From positions 15,990,869 through 16,054,868 of the forward strand of contig JARUPZ010000003.1 in NCBI GenBank assembly GCA_031213475.1: DNA of 64,000 bases, read 5' to 3'. Source of the stretch: Nereocystis luetkeana (lineage: Eukaryota > Sar > Phaeophyceae > Laminariales > Laminariaceae). Shown here piece after piece: positions 53,766-64,000 of this stretch. Each line of letters starts with the position of its first letter. Position 1 is the first letter of the stretch. Made by a program: the position numbers and the translations under genes. A model generated the notes under the pieces. It made no database searches. It saw nothing but the letters and a program-made list of their open reading frames with translations, and was not told the DNA's origin.

Positions 53766-55466
53766 GCCCTGCACGCAGAGACCGAACCGGGAACAGTACA
53801 AACTGGGCTGAGCCGGACGATTTTACGAAACTAACGTGCTGAACGATTGCCTACGTGTAGCTGGCGTGGGAAACACCCGGCGGGCATTCCGAACTGTTGC
53901 TGTTTATCATCGCCATAGCCAGCCACAGAGGACGTGTTTACGTATTTCCCCATCGACATATATATAGTGTATTGGACCCATCTATCTCAGCAACGCCAGT
54001 ACTTTATTGGCTGGTGGGTACCGGCACCTTTTTCCTCCCCTCTACTCACCAGTTGGAATACTTTTTCTGGGTTCCTCCTGCTCGTTCTACAGCAGAAACA
54101 AAATACTTGGCTACAGTACAAGAAACCGAAATTTCAAGCGCCTGGAACCACATTTTCAAACTTCAGCCACAAGGCCCGCCCCGAAGGAGGACACGAAAAG
54201 TGCTGTCGCTTTGGCACACTCACGGGAGTGCACCGAGGAGCTCATATCCGGTCTGCTGATTTTTGGCTCGATGGAAACGTTCGGAGCTTTGTAGGGCAGA
54301 GAAACAAAAAGTCCACCTAAAAAAAACAGCGGCAGGCGTGCTTCCATTGTCTTTGTTACCGGGGCTTTTGGGGGGCGCAGGTGCATGTATTGTGTGTCGA
54401 TGTTTTCATGTACTTTCTCTTTCGTACTTCGTGCATGTCGAAATAAGAAAATAAGTATCCTACCTTGGGTATATACGTGCGTACGTACATCATTCATGGT
54501 TCGGGTTGATTTCTTCATGGATGGAGCATGGAGCTCCTGGACTGGCATTTATTTGCAAGTCGCTTGTTTGCACCTAAAATTGTTTAGACCGTCTGTCTGT
54601 TGTTCCGTTTCCTTCTTCCTCGTGAGCGAGCGTAGCGAGCGAAGCCGCCCGCTCGAAGCGCTTGTAATACCATACGAACGGTATGCAGTGCACCTCGAGT
54701 TCGCTCGTACCTGCGCGCACAGCAGTTTACGTACGAGCTCGATTTTAAAGCACCTTCCGCATCAACGCCACACACTACTACCCGTGGACTGGACTCCTTA
54801 TTATGCTCTTCTTCTTTGGAACGCGAGCTTGACGTGAGTCGCGCCCTGCGATATCGGGGCACAAAATTGGGCAGCTGCACACAACTGGAGCCACAGAAAA
54901 AAGTCATTGTCTATTATTGATAGAGATATCCTCTACTACGTACGAGTACGAATCACTGACTGTAAAAGCTCAGTGGTTTGTGTGTGGCACAATCCGGGGT
55001 TCAAAATCTGTGCGACGTCCTTTTTGCAATTGTTTCTGAAAGTCATGGAAATTACTTACCTGTTATTTACAGAAGTATACACCTGAAAGCCAGGTTACAT
55101 GCTCGTACACGCTTCCAGGCAAGACTGAGCGCCATAATCAGTCCTGTTCGGGGCAGTGCTGATTGACTATTGATCACTACCAAGTAGTGAGTAGGCGTTT
55201 TTTTTTTTTTTTTTTTTTTGCTCATCTCATTTATTATCTTCGCACATCCGCTTCTCTCTCTCCTTCCAACTCGTAACTCAGATCCGGGGTCACATAGCAG
55301 GCTCTTCTACCCCCTTCCCGCTACGGTACGTGCCTTCATTTTTATCGCGAGAAGATTTCAGCCTTTTCTTCCCTCGTCGACTCGCATCGAATTGTGCCTA
55401 CCCACGCTGCAAGGCGCTCTCAACAATTGAATCCTTTTTATTTTTATTTTTGCAAATAAAGTCAAA

Positions 55467-55546
55467 GTCCGACCCACCTGGGGCTCGAACCCAGGACTCA
55501 AACAAGTAGAATTCGAGGTTAACCACTTGAACCACCGGGGCGATCG
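55467..55546 (-). repeat. tRNA-like SINE head (solo)
   Basis: The minus strand has D-arm-like 'GGTTCAAGTGGTTAACC', a perfect T-arm (CTGGG/CCCAG with loop TTCGAGC) and Pol III A and B boxes. It matches the head of R1 copy B including the 3' extension 'TCGGAC.TTTGACTTTATT'. The acceptor halves pair only partly (about 5 of 7), so it is not called a functional tRNA. Confidence 0.65.
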
Positions 55547-56765
55547 GTATCTGCGGTAGTTGTACTGCTGCTGTCTACACCTGCTCGTGCACAGGTACAT
55601 GTCACACTTGACCTCTGACGTTATACCAAAATGTCCGGAAATATAATGATATTTTTATCACCTTTAAAGTATTGAAACATTGCTTAATTGTAATACCAAT
55701 GCTCGCCACACATTTTTTTTTCACGTACCAGGTACTACGTACCAGGTGCCAGGTATCGTACAGCAGCGGTTCTTCTGCTGTACGTACGAGTGCTCATGCT
55801 GGTACAAATTAAAAACACGTATCGCTGGTCATACCGTCGGTCTACCGTATGCTATCCGACTAGCGGTACAACAGCTATAGCTACATAATCGTAGCATCAA
55901 GAGGGCGGGCTTGGTGTTCATGAGGCCTGCCCTTGCCCTAGATCGGTGTCGGTTCCTATTCGTGCTCGCAAAGCTGTTACATTGTGCACCAATGATGGGC
56001 GCACTCTAAAAAAGGAGTACCAGGTATTTTATATGCTTCCTGCTGCTGCAGGGAGTCGGCTGTGGTACTATTATTATTCAAGCTGCACTCTGCTGCAGTA
56101 TTCTTGTGGCCGATCTCCACACCGGAGCACCGCTCTTAACTGACCTGGCTAGCTGTAAAGCCCGCACGGTCTCCCCGGTATCACCCTTCCCCCCGAGAAT
56201 CTGGTGTTGTATTGAAGTCCTCTGTCTGATATTCGGGCTGGCTTCCAAAACGTCGTAGGTGCGGCTTGGGCACGGCGGTACAACAGCAGTACGAATCTGA
56301 CAGAACTGTCCGCATCCTCGGCTTGCACTACGATACAGCAGCAAAAGTTAAGAGTAGTTCTACTCTGGTCACCTACACCCCTTCCCCTACTGACAGTTGT
56401 CTTACCTTATCTCAGTTGTAGCCAGCCCTACGTGGTCTCGCCGACGTGGCTTACCAAACATCCGGTCTCAGACGAAACCAAATATCATTGGTTGCATCGG
56501 GGGCGAGCCACACCGCAAGGAAATAAACCAAGCATGCAAGAGAAGGAGCAACCGTTGCCCGGCGCATTTTTGAACAAATAATCATAAAGAAAATTCTTAC
56601 CTAAAAAAAATATGATAAATAGTTCCCCCGCTTTGTTTGCCGGTGCCTCTCAATTGGCTCATGTGTTCGTAATTTGCCAGATCCGAAGCATCTACTTGTA
56701 CGGGTATCGAGTATCTTGATCTTCCATGGAGATCCACAGCAAACAGGATACAGCAGACAACATTA

Positions 56766-56809
56766 GCGGCAGCGGCAGCGGCAGCGGCAGCAGCAGCAGC
56801 AGCAGCAGT
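56766..56809. repeat. (GGCAGC)n / (CAG)n microsatellite
   Basis: GGCAGC units are followed by pure CAG units. Not in a recognised gene. Confidence 0.9.
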
Positions 56810-57769
56810 AAGTAGGCAGCAAGAAAACGAGCACCACTACTACATCAAAACAACAACAGCAACAACATCAGCAACAACAATATGTAATCGGTAAAGACCT
56901 ATGCCAATGGAAACGCGAAGTTGAAAAAAAAAAATCAAATATATGGCTTTAAAAAATCAGCCGAAAATTTTCTCGTACCGCCGCTGTGGGGAAAAAAGAG
57001 AAAAATGTTTGATTTTTTCTTTTTTTTTCCCCAACGGCTGCAGGCGGCGCAATTTGTGTTTTTCTGGTCGCAAATTGTCAACACGGTTATCGAAACCAGC
57101 TCGTGCGACGATCGACCCTCGATCTCGACATAGACTCAGCCCACGGCCAACCCACTCGGTATCTGGCAAGCCCAACGAGTATAGATGACGGCCTCGAAGA
57201 TATCAGGCGGATCCATGGTCTAGGGGGCGAGAGCTTGCCGGCGGCGTCGTACGGTATCCTCCCAAACCTGAAAAAAAGACTATTTTTTGCCATTCGAGAC
57301 GGATGGAGAAGTTTTGTCTTCTGTTTTGTGCTAACCAGCGGACAAATGTTTTTTTATCACACGCCTGGTCAGCTCCCGCCACATGACACTGGCCATGGTG
57401 TGAAGACGATGACCCTAGGGTGGGTCGGAGCCCCTAACGAGCGCACTCCGTTCAGAATTCGTGACGCAATCGTTGGTTTTGTTGATCGATGTCTGTCGAG
57501 GACTCGGAATCTCGCCGCTTCGAACCAAAGATCGGCCTGAGTTTTTCTCAAGCCGATGTTGGCCCAACATCGGCCCCAGATTTGCTTTTTTCGGGCTTTT
57601 CCAAAAGTTAGGAACTTTTTTTTTTTTTTAGGTGGCCCATAGGAAAGCGTGTTCTGATTTTTTTTGGCGGGTATCTTTGAAATTCAAACTTTTTATTGCA
57701 ACTTCGCTGTACCATTGGCATAGATAGGTCTAAGCATAATAATATTATTTAATCGGTCGTACCCACAGC

Positions 57770-58420
57770 GTGGGTATGCATGCACGACAGGAAGGATGGG
57801 ATTGTCGGCGTGGGTTGGGACGGCTGCACCCAGCTAACGGAAACCAAGGCGCGTACCGGGCTACGAAACGGAGAGCCACTTTCGCCATAGAGAAGAAAAA
57901 GAAACAAAAGAAGAAAAAAAGGAGGCGGGGACGAGCCTCACGTTGGCTGGCAAAGAAAGCAGCACGCGAGGCTCGTAAGAGACAGAAGGAGGCACTTGTG
58001 ACGGTAGCAACCTACAATGTGCGCACCCTGGCTGTAAAGGGGAAACACGGTTACGGACATGACGAGCGTGTACTGGCGAAGGGACGGCAACTCGGCTGTG
58101 ACTTCATTGGCCTGCAGGAAACTCGGAGGCCCGGCAGCACGACGTTCCGTGCGGCAGGGTATCGTGTTTTCTGTTCAGGACAGGAAACAACAGCCACCAG
58201 GCAAGGGCTGTACGGAGTAGGCCTAGCTGTCAAGGAATCGTTGTGCAGTAAGTCTGTGTATATTCATCAGTTCGTTGACGAGCGGCTAAAAAAGTCTATG
58301 CGCTTTGAGCTGGCTGGCAAATGCGAGGCAGTCAATTTCGTCGTTGCGTACGCTCCAAATGATTGTACCAAGGACGCCGAACTGAAACGTATTTTCTGGC
58401 AGATTCTAGAAGCTGGAGTA
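57770..58420 (+). pseudogene. LINE endonuclease N-terminal part
   Basis: After a Lys/Arg-rich start the frame shows the AP-endonuclease-like signature: Asn in 'TYNVRTLA', Glu in 'GLQETRRPG', 'GVGLAVK' and 'VVAYAPN'. These belong to the EEP (exonuclease-endonuclease-phosphatase) fold that nicks target DNA for target-primed reverse transcription. The remaining catalytic boxes ('MDANAGTG', 'SHHNILYIKVRL') are in the next frame, so one base was gained or lost near 58,410-58,425 beside an A6 run. Confidence 0.82.
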
Positions 58421-58421
58421 C

Positions 58422-60806
58422 TTGGTGGAAAAAATCCCGACGAAAGAGTGTCTGTTTGTACCGATGGATGCCAACGCGGGAACTGGACAGAGGAAGGAAG
58501 GGTGCGGTGATGATGAAAACAGAGTGCTGGGAGCGTATGGACGTGATGTTCGTAACGATAATGGCAGACGGCTCCTGTCGTTCGCCACCAATTGCAAGTT
58601 AGCTCTCACCAACACGTTTTTCAGCACGCGCAAGGGTGGGATATCGCATACTCACAACGGCACCGGCCCGAATGACCGTAAGCGGATCGACTACATCCTA
58701 ACCCGCCAAGTCCATCGACCTAGAGTACAAGATGCGAAAGTCGTCCCACAGCCTCCTGCCCCAGCTAAGGCTGACTCACACCACAACATCTTGTATATCA
58801 AAGTCCGACTCGGTGGTCATTTTGCGCCCAACAGACAAATACGCAGACCGACCAAACGCCGAGAGTTCGACAGGCAGCTTTTCATGTCCGATGGAAAGTG
58901 TCGTGAACGAGTAGTCTCCAGGATCATCTCCACTCTCAACCAGCCTATCCAGCCCCGTAATACGTCTGGTATGGTCGAGATTTTCACTACGGCTGTTATT
59001 GATGCGGCCAAAAAAGAGGTACCACCCCCTGCACGTCGCCACCGCAGACATGGATGGTGTGTGTCTGCCGAAACCTTGGCCGCATTCATACCAGCATGGA
59101 CAGCGAGGGAGGATGCACGACAATTCTTGCGTGCCCACCCCCGGGACAGAACCGCGTGGAAGACCCTGAGATCTGCGTGTTCGCGTGCCAATCTGCAGGT
59201 GATTGCCGCAGGACTGCATGCGTACTTCGAAGCGTACCTTGCCGAAACCGAACGACTTCTAGCGAACAACGACCAGAGAGGTTTTTACAAGCACCTTAAG
59301 AGTACGGTAGGATTGGAAGGGACCAAAGCGAGGAGCGAACAGTTCATTAGGGACGAGGATGGCACGATCTTACGGGAAAAGGTGCGAATTCGTGAACGAT
59401 GGGCGGGGTTTTACCACAAACTCTTGAACACGAAGTCGCTGAAACTCGATCCCACGATCATCGACCTCTTGCCACCGCGACCGCCTAAACAGTCGCTTGA
59501 AGATGAACCATCCATAGACGAGATGACAGAAGCACTTAAGGGAATGTCGAATTGGAAAACTGTCGGGCCAGATGGTCTCCCGGTCGAACTCCTAAAGATC
59601 GACCAGCCGGCATTCGCCCAGCGCCTTCACAACATCCTTGTCAATGTTTGGTTAACAGGAGAAGTCCCTCAGCAATGGAAAGATGCGATCATCAAGGTCC
59701 TTCACAAAAAGAAGGATCGAACTGACTGCAACAACTATAGAGGGATTTCGCTTCTTGCCCACGCAGGCAAAGTGTTCTTGAAAATCGTCGCGTCCCGCCT
59801 CAGCAACTACTACTGCGAGACCGAGGAACTACTCCCTGAGGAACAGTGCGGCTTCCGCCCCGCACGATCAACGATTGATATGTTGTTCGTCGTGCGGCGG
59901 TTGCAAGAGCTCGGACGACATAGGAAAATCCCCTTATACGTGTGTTTCATCGATCTGCAGAAAGCGTACGACTCTGTCGACCGAGAGCTTTTATGGAAGG
60001 TACTGACACGCTTTGGCGTACCAACCAAGATGCTGAGAAATATCCGTAATTTCCACGATGGCATGCGGGCTCGCGTGCGTACTGACGACGGCGAGCTCTC
60101 GGAATGGTTTGATGTCACGCAGGGGCTGCGGCAAGGCTGTGTACTATCACCGTTACTGTTCAACGTGTTCTTCGCTGCTGCGCTACACGTCGTACTAGTA
60201 CGCTTCAGCCAAGACGAAGCCATTGTAAGGGATTTGGTCCAACTCAGTGAAGCTGGAATAATTCGAACAGGGAAGGGGGAGCCATTGGCGTGCGTGCGAA
60301 GGTCTGTATGGGGCATGTTGTACACCGATGATGCAGGAATTGTCTCGAAGTCGGCTGAAGGGCTCGCAAAAATGATGACAGTCATCGTGACTGTCTTCGA
60401 AGCAGCAGGCCTCACGGTGTCGGAAAAGAAGACTGAGACAATGGTCCTACAAACACCAGACCGGACAACCCTCTCACCCCCGCTCGTCATCGAAGCGGCA
60501 GGTCAGAGATATAAGCAGACGACCCAGTTATTATACCTAGGCGGCGTTATCGACGAAAACGCTGCGCTCTCGCTCGAAATCGACCGACGGATCCGCCTCA
60601 TGCGAGCATGCCTCAAACGGTTCGGCCCGGAGTTGTATGATAGGACTACCGCCCCCCTTAGCCTTAAAGTTCGAATGCTGAAGGCCGAGGTGACTGAGAC
60701 CCTGCTGTACGGGTGTGTGAAGTGGACCCTCAGAGCGGAGCACTTTGCCAAGCTTCGAACGGCTCACCACCAAGTCCTGTTGCGAGTCATTGGCTTCCAG
60801 CGCTGA
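58422..60806 (+). CDS. LINE endonuclease C-terminal part plus reverse transcriptase
   Basis: 794 codons open from TTG 58422, a frame boundary rather than a true start. The endonuclease end has 'MDANAGTG' (Asp, Asn) and 'KADSHHNILYI'. The reverse transcriptase follows with 'TVGPDGLPVELLK', 'WKDAIIKVLHKK', 'NNYRGISLL', 'EEQCGFRPARSTIDMLFVVR', 'CFIDLQKAYDSVDRELLW' (first catalytic Asp), 'GLRQGCVLSPLLFN' and 'MLYTDDAGIV' (catalytic Y-x-D-D as YTDD). A thumb and C-terminal region follow. All polymerase boxes look intact. The in-frame TGA at 60804 precedes a conserved C-terminal tail. Confidence 0.9.
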   Translation: MVEKIPTKECLFVPMDANAGTGQRKEGCGDDENRVLGAYGRDVRNDNGRRLLSFATNCKLALTNTFFSTRKGGISHTHNGTGPNDRKRIDYILTRQVHRPRVQDAKVVPQPPAPAKADSHHNILYIKVRLGGHFAPNRQIRRPTKRREFDRQLFMSDGKCRERVVSRIISTLNQPIQPRNTSGMVEIFTTAVIDAAKKEVPPPARRHRRHGWCVSAETLAAFIPAWTAREDARQFLRAHPRDRTAWKTLRSACSRANLQVIAAGLHAYFEAYLAETERLLANNDQRGFYKHLKSTVGLEGTKARSEQFIRDEDGTILREKVRIRERWAGFYHKLLNTKSLKLDPTIIDLLPPRPPKQSLEDEPSIDEMTEALKGMSNWKTVGPDGLPVELLKIDQPAFAQRLHNILVNVWLTGEVPQQWKDAIIKVLHKKKDRTDCNNYRGISLLAHAGKVFLKIVASRLSNYYCETEELLPEEQCGFRPARSTIDMLFVVRRLQELGRHRKIPLYVCFIDLQKAYDSVDRELLWKVLTRFGVPTKMLRNIRNFHDGMRARVRTDDGELSEWFDVTQGLRQGCVLSPLLFNVFFAAALHVVLVRFSQDEAIVRDLVQLSEAGIIRTGKGEPLACVRRSVWGMLYTDDAGIVSKSAEGLAKMMTVIVTVFEAAGLTVSEKKTETMVLQTPDRTTLSPPLVIEAAGQRYKQTTQLLYLGGVIDENAALSLEIDRRIRLMRACLKRFGPELYDRTTAPLSLKVRMLKAEVTETLLYGCVKWTLRAEHFAKLRTAHHQVLLRVIGFQR

Positions 60807-61175
60807 CTTCGTACTGACCATGCCACCCTCTCGTACGCGAAGGCCCTCAAGATGACACGTTGCGAGAGCATCGAAACGACCATTCGTAAACGGCGGCTCT
60901 TCTTTGCGGGGGGCGTGGCACGGCAAAGCAAGGAGCGATTACCCAGTCGGGTAATGTTCGGGACGATAACTGGTGGGGAGAACCCGAGACCAGGCGGACA
61001 GTGTAAGACTTGGCATAGCTGCATAGTCGAAGACCTTAAGGAGTTCCGAGCCACCGAAGGGTCAACGGAAGTTGCCCCCTTGGTGTTTGGAGTTGAGACC
61101 GCGTTGTGGTCCACTGCAGCCAAAAGGCGGGGAAGTGGTACGGGGGGATCCTTGAAGCAGCCGAACGGTTCATGA
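60807..61175 (+). pseudogene. LINE ORF C-terminal tail after in-frame TGA
   Basis: It has the same frame as the RT. It reads 'HATLSYAKALKMTRCESIET' and 'RRLFFAGGVARQ', the conserved C-terminal block also found in the intronic fragment at 26.2 kb. Conservation in a second copy shows that it belongs to the protein. The reading continues after a further frame change as a charged, Arg/Gly-rich tail to about 61,399. Confidence 0.75.
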
Positions 61176-61589
61176 TGAGGTGGCACGAGGCTGAGGCTGA
61201 GATGAGTAGGCAGCGCCGCGCATCCGCCGTGGATGGTGCCCAAGGGAACGGGGAGGGAGGGGGCAGCAGGAGAAGTTGCAGAAAGCCCGACCAAGGGAAT
61301 GCGGAGAGGGGGGGGAACAGGAGGGGTAGAAGGGAAACTGCGGTACACGAAAGTAGGAAGGAGATGGCAGACAGGGTAGCAAGGCACCAAGTCGACTAGG
61401 AAGTAGAACATGACCATACTACTAGTGCTACCAACTGGTGCAGCTGGTTCGAACGTGGTCTTCCCTTGTCTTCTCTTTTTGTTGTGTTGTTTTTTTTTTT
61501 TCTTTCTTGCGCTGACTCTCCGTGAGTTTCATTTTATTTTTTTCTCTTCCTTTTCTGATTGATAAGCCGTACTGAAGGAGCCGTGTGGC

Positions 61590-61757
61590 GTGGTTGGATG
61601 ACGGACCTGCTCTGCTCGTTTCGTATTGTCTGACGCCAAGGGGTTGGGCATGGTTGACGAACGCAGGGCGGAGACGGCAGTCTGGGTAGCAAGGTACCAG
61701 GCGGATTAGCAGGGAGAACCTGGCTATACTACTCGTACCACAAACTGCTGCCGCCAC
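61590..61757 (+). repeat. Second LINE 3'-end fragment
   Basis: 'gggtagcaaggtaccaggcg' and 'actactcgtacca..aactg' resemble the end of the LINE at 61,373-61,440 ('gggtagcaaggcaccaagtc', 'actactagtgctacca'). It is a short truncated copy directly abutting R1 copy C. Confidence 0.6.
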
Positions 61758-61763
61758 CTGGAA

Positions 61764-62266
61764 GGTGCTTTGGGCTTTGGTCTGCCTGTTATTTCCCCTT
61801 TGTTATTTTTCCTTGTTACTTTTTCCCTTGGTTCTTTGTCTTACTCTGTTTACAAGCAGTGGTGTTTTTTCTCATTATTTTTCTTCCTTTTTTCCCAGCT
61901 CGTTCTTTTTCAAGTGTTGGCCACCTCGCCTGCGGGGGGGGGGCACGACAGATTGTTTCTCCTAGATTTTGCTTTCATTTTTCTTCTTTTTCTCTTTCGA
62001 TTTGTCTACCTTGTTTTTGTTTTCTCTTTGATTGTTTCTTTTCGTTTCACTATTTCATAGATTGCGTATGTCGTGCCTGTCGTATCTAGTATAATGACAT
62101 GGCTTTGCATTGCCCACTGCAGTGCATACTGCACACGTGGCAACGTAGTATCTCTGTGGCGTAGCTTTGTGACCACAGAACTTGTATCTCTTCTAGGATT
62201 GGAGAATCGGCACGGACACTGGTTGTGCTGGATGTCGACGGGTTTAAAGAACGGTTTCATGTGAAG
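61764..62266 (-). repeat. SINE-like repeat R1, copy C
   Basis: The minus strand begins 'AAACCGTTCTTTAAACCCGT', then 'CACAAGTTCTGTGGTCACAA', an A-rich block and 'CCAAAGCACC' as in copy A. No tRNA-like head is attached. Flanking 'CAGCTGACGTATT' motifs also flank copy B. Confidence 0.78.
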
Positions 62267-62494
62267 AACACACACACACAGCTGACGTATTCGCAGAACT
62301 TCTTTTCGTATGAAAAAAAACACACACCTGGCCCAGCAACATACTCGCAAAGGTATGACACCTCGCGTCGCCCGTGGATAGTTTTAGTGTGAAAGACGTC
62401 AGCTGTGAGTTCGACCGATTGAATACGGTGGATATTTATTAAAAGTATGAAATACGTCAGCTGTGACTCACAGGTATGACCCTGCTTTCAATTA

Positions 62495-62660
62495 CCTGGG
62501 TACCCGGCAGGTATACCCGTCAGGGTCCTACCCGTTTGGCGGGTAGGGTCCGAGCTCCTTACCCGCGGGTAATCGGAGCCTGAAGGGTAATTGGGTCGTC
62601 GGGTGCCGGGTACCCGGGTACCCGCGAGTTTTCGGTTACCCGCGGGTAATTGGTATTCCC
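62495..62660. repeat. GGGTACCC-rich segment, left
   Basis: Repeated GGGTACCC, GCGGGTA and 'GGCGGGTAGGGTCCG.GCTCC' blocks. It shares these blocks with 63,605-63,740, mostly palindromic, so both orientations match. Confidence 0.7.
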
Positions 62661-63604
62661 GGTTCATTATGCCTGTCTGTACAATCTCTGTAGGAAACCC
62701 TTTCAAAACACGCACTCACACAAGCCAGGCACACAAACCATCAACCAGCTACATTCAACGCTCAAGGGAACGCCCACCGCACACGGCAGTATCGTCACAC
62801 GGCACCAGCTGTGCACAATGAGCCAAGAGGCGAGCGATGCTTACGTGGTCTCTCAAGAAACTGAACTATTGCTGGCGGGGGGCGATCTTTTCTGAGAATT
62901 CTGCTGAAAGTTCCAAGCCGCCTGTCTGTGCAAAGTGCAAAGCACCCTCGAAAGCGATGCAGACAGCAGCACAGCGACGGCTCTGCAGGCCCCAGATCAT
63001 TCAGCAGCAGCATTGGAGAAACGTATCGGAGTGTGCTTCTGTGATGCTTGCCCCTTGCCCCTCCTGAGTTCAGGGGTGTAGGTGTGGGTAGCCGCTTCTT
63101 CGCGAGCAACCATGTACCCGTTTTTTTATGCTTTTTGTTTTCTATCCGTCCACGATTCCTTCGATTTTCGAGCGCAGGCGATCGTTGATATGTTATCGAC
63201 GGTACAGGTAGTTCGGCATTACTATGCTATGATACAACGAATTGTCAGTCAGCGTTACACGTTCAATTATCTTGCTGACATAGTAGTGCTACTTTCCGAT
63301 GCCTGCCACGCAGCACGTAGCAGTGGGTCGAAAAATGAAAAATGGCCACAGCAGTCTTCTAAGCGGGAGACCGTCAACCATCTCGATCGAACATATTCTC
63401 ACACTTTCCGCGGATTCAATCCCAAAATATCACGCCAGTCCAATGAAGTATTACACGACACGGCAACTTTAGGCGGCTTGTGTATCGAATCAATCATAGA
63501 AACTGTTCGTACTCCTCGTTTCGGCAAGAACACAGTACTGCACACTATCCTCCACCTAAATTTCATTCTTTGTGGCACTGAAATTATGTGAAACAAAATA
63601 TATA
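62661..63604. other. Segment between GGGTACCC-rich arms
   Basis: No recognised gene. The longest open frame (63,082-63,591, +) has no ATG at its start and no known motif. A possible non-autonomous element interior. Confidence 0.3.
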
Positions 63605-63740
63605 TATGGCCGGGTGCCCGGTACCCGGCAAAAAAAACGGGTACCCGGGTACCCGGTCGTCAAAATGGCATTATTACCCGGCGGGTAGGGTAGGGTCCGG
63701 GCTCCAAAATTTGGCGGGTACCCGCAGGGTCCTACCTCTA
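63605..63740. repeat. GGGTACCC-rich segment, right
   Basis: 'cgggtacccgggtacccgg', 'GGCGGGTAGGGTAGGGTCCG' and 'CGGGTACCCGCAGGGTCCTA' correspond to blocks in the left arm. It is followed by 'AGCTGTGAGTTCGACTGATT', which also occurs inverted by R1 copy B. Confidence 0.7.
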
Positions 63741-64000
63741 GCTGTGAGTTCGACTGATTACTCAACTTTGCAAGCTGCGTATTATGTCTCGTCTATAGAA
63801 CTACATACTTAGATCACAACCCCTGAGCGTGCTCGGTTGGTGCATCCCTGGCCTCTCAGAGCTCCCACTTCCAAACCGCCTCCTTTCATTACTTGCCGGA
63901 CCTTTCCAGCAGTTCTTTGTTTTCTCGGTTCTTTCTTCCCTTTTTCTTCTTCCGTTTTGTGTGCATGCGTGTTCTCCGAGCACGGCGTCGCGGGAGGACC
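63741..64000. other. End of window, nothing recognised
   Basis: Unique-looking sequence with a T/C-rich stretch at 63,890-63,960. No gene or repeat can be supported. Confidence 0.4.

Larger units (their letters stand above)
53766..57769. other. Intergenic region upstream of gene B
   Basis: No gene was recognised in 4 kb. It contains the gene B promoter side, a SINE-like tRNA head (55,467-55,546), T20 at 55,200-55,219, two TACCAGGTA motifs (55726, 56028) and a hexanucleotide array at 56,766-56,809. A 145-codon frame at 57,103-57,540 has no recognisable feature. Confidence 0.5.
57770..61400 (+). mobile_element. Non-LTR retrotransposon (LINE, possibly RTE-like)
   Basis: Endonuclease and reverse transcriptase occur in the order of ORF2 proteins of RTE/L1-type LINEs. 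The reading is interrupted by one frame change near 58,410-58,425 and one TGA at 60804, then continues in the same frame to about 61,175. A second 3' end of the same family follows at 61,590-61,757. No poly-A tail was identified. The clade is inferred from motif style only. Confidence 0.85.

Noticed and set aside
57103-57540. 145-codon open frame upstream of the LINE
   Set aside because: No domain, signal or paralog recognised; composition is not distinct from flanks.
63082-63591. 169-codon open frame
   Set aside because: It starts at GTG, has no recognisable motif or splice context, and lies between repeat arms.

Overview
The window reads as nuclear DNA from a stramenopile, most plausibly a brown alga. 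The reasons are intron-rich genes with GT-AG junctions, Pmp/beta-helix proteins joined to a multi-pass membrane domain, TTAGGG-type interstitial telomeric tracts, and a repeat load of Ty3/gypsy, tyrosine-recombinase and LINE copies. No rRNA, organelle or prokaryotic operon signal is visible. The species assignment is inference.

Layout. 1-2.6 kb: degenerate satellite arrays. 3.0-4.4 kb: a broken tyrosine recombinase. 4.4-6.6 kb: pyrimidine-rich low-complexity DNA. 6,614-18,166: one complete but decayed Ty3/gypsy insertion on the minus strand. It has 276-bp LTRs (about 94% identical by hand count), a 4-bp CAGC target duplication, a primer-binding-site candidate, gag with a CCHC knuckle, a NADAR (YbiA-like) domain, retropepsin, RNase H and the integrase C-terminal part. 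The polymerase core and the integrase catalytic core were not found.

18.8-53.8 kb holds the main result: two large paralogous genes arranged tail to tail. Gene A (+, 18,805-35,018, nine exons) and gene B (-, 39,293-53,765, ten exons) could be modelled exon by exon, because reading phase closes at every junction and four exons have identical lengths (163, 153, 283 and 191 nt). Each encodes a signal peptide, an extracellular Pmp-type beta-helix, an EGF-like module, a beta-sandwich-like stretch, a Cys-rich stalk and a C-terminal domain with many membrane segments. Gene B is fully open (about 1,580 aa). Gene A would encode about 1,674 aa but lacks one base in exon 1. Gene A intron 1 (7.4 kb) is a trap for repeats: a SINE-like family, hairpin elements, a LINE fragment, a pentanucleotide array and telomere-like sequence.

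53.8-57.7 kb is intergenic. 57.8-61.4 kb is a non-LTR retrotransposon (endonuclease plus reverse transcriptase) with one frameshift and one in-frame stop. 61.6-64 kb holds a second LINE 3' end, a third copy of the SINE-like family and GGGTACCC-rich segments in inverted arrangement. A nine-base motif, TACCTGGTA or its complement, occurs about sixteen times, always outside exons and outside the gypsy element.
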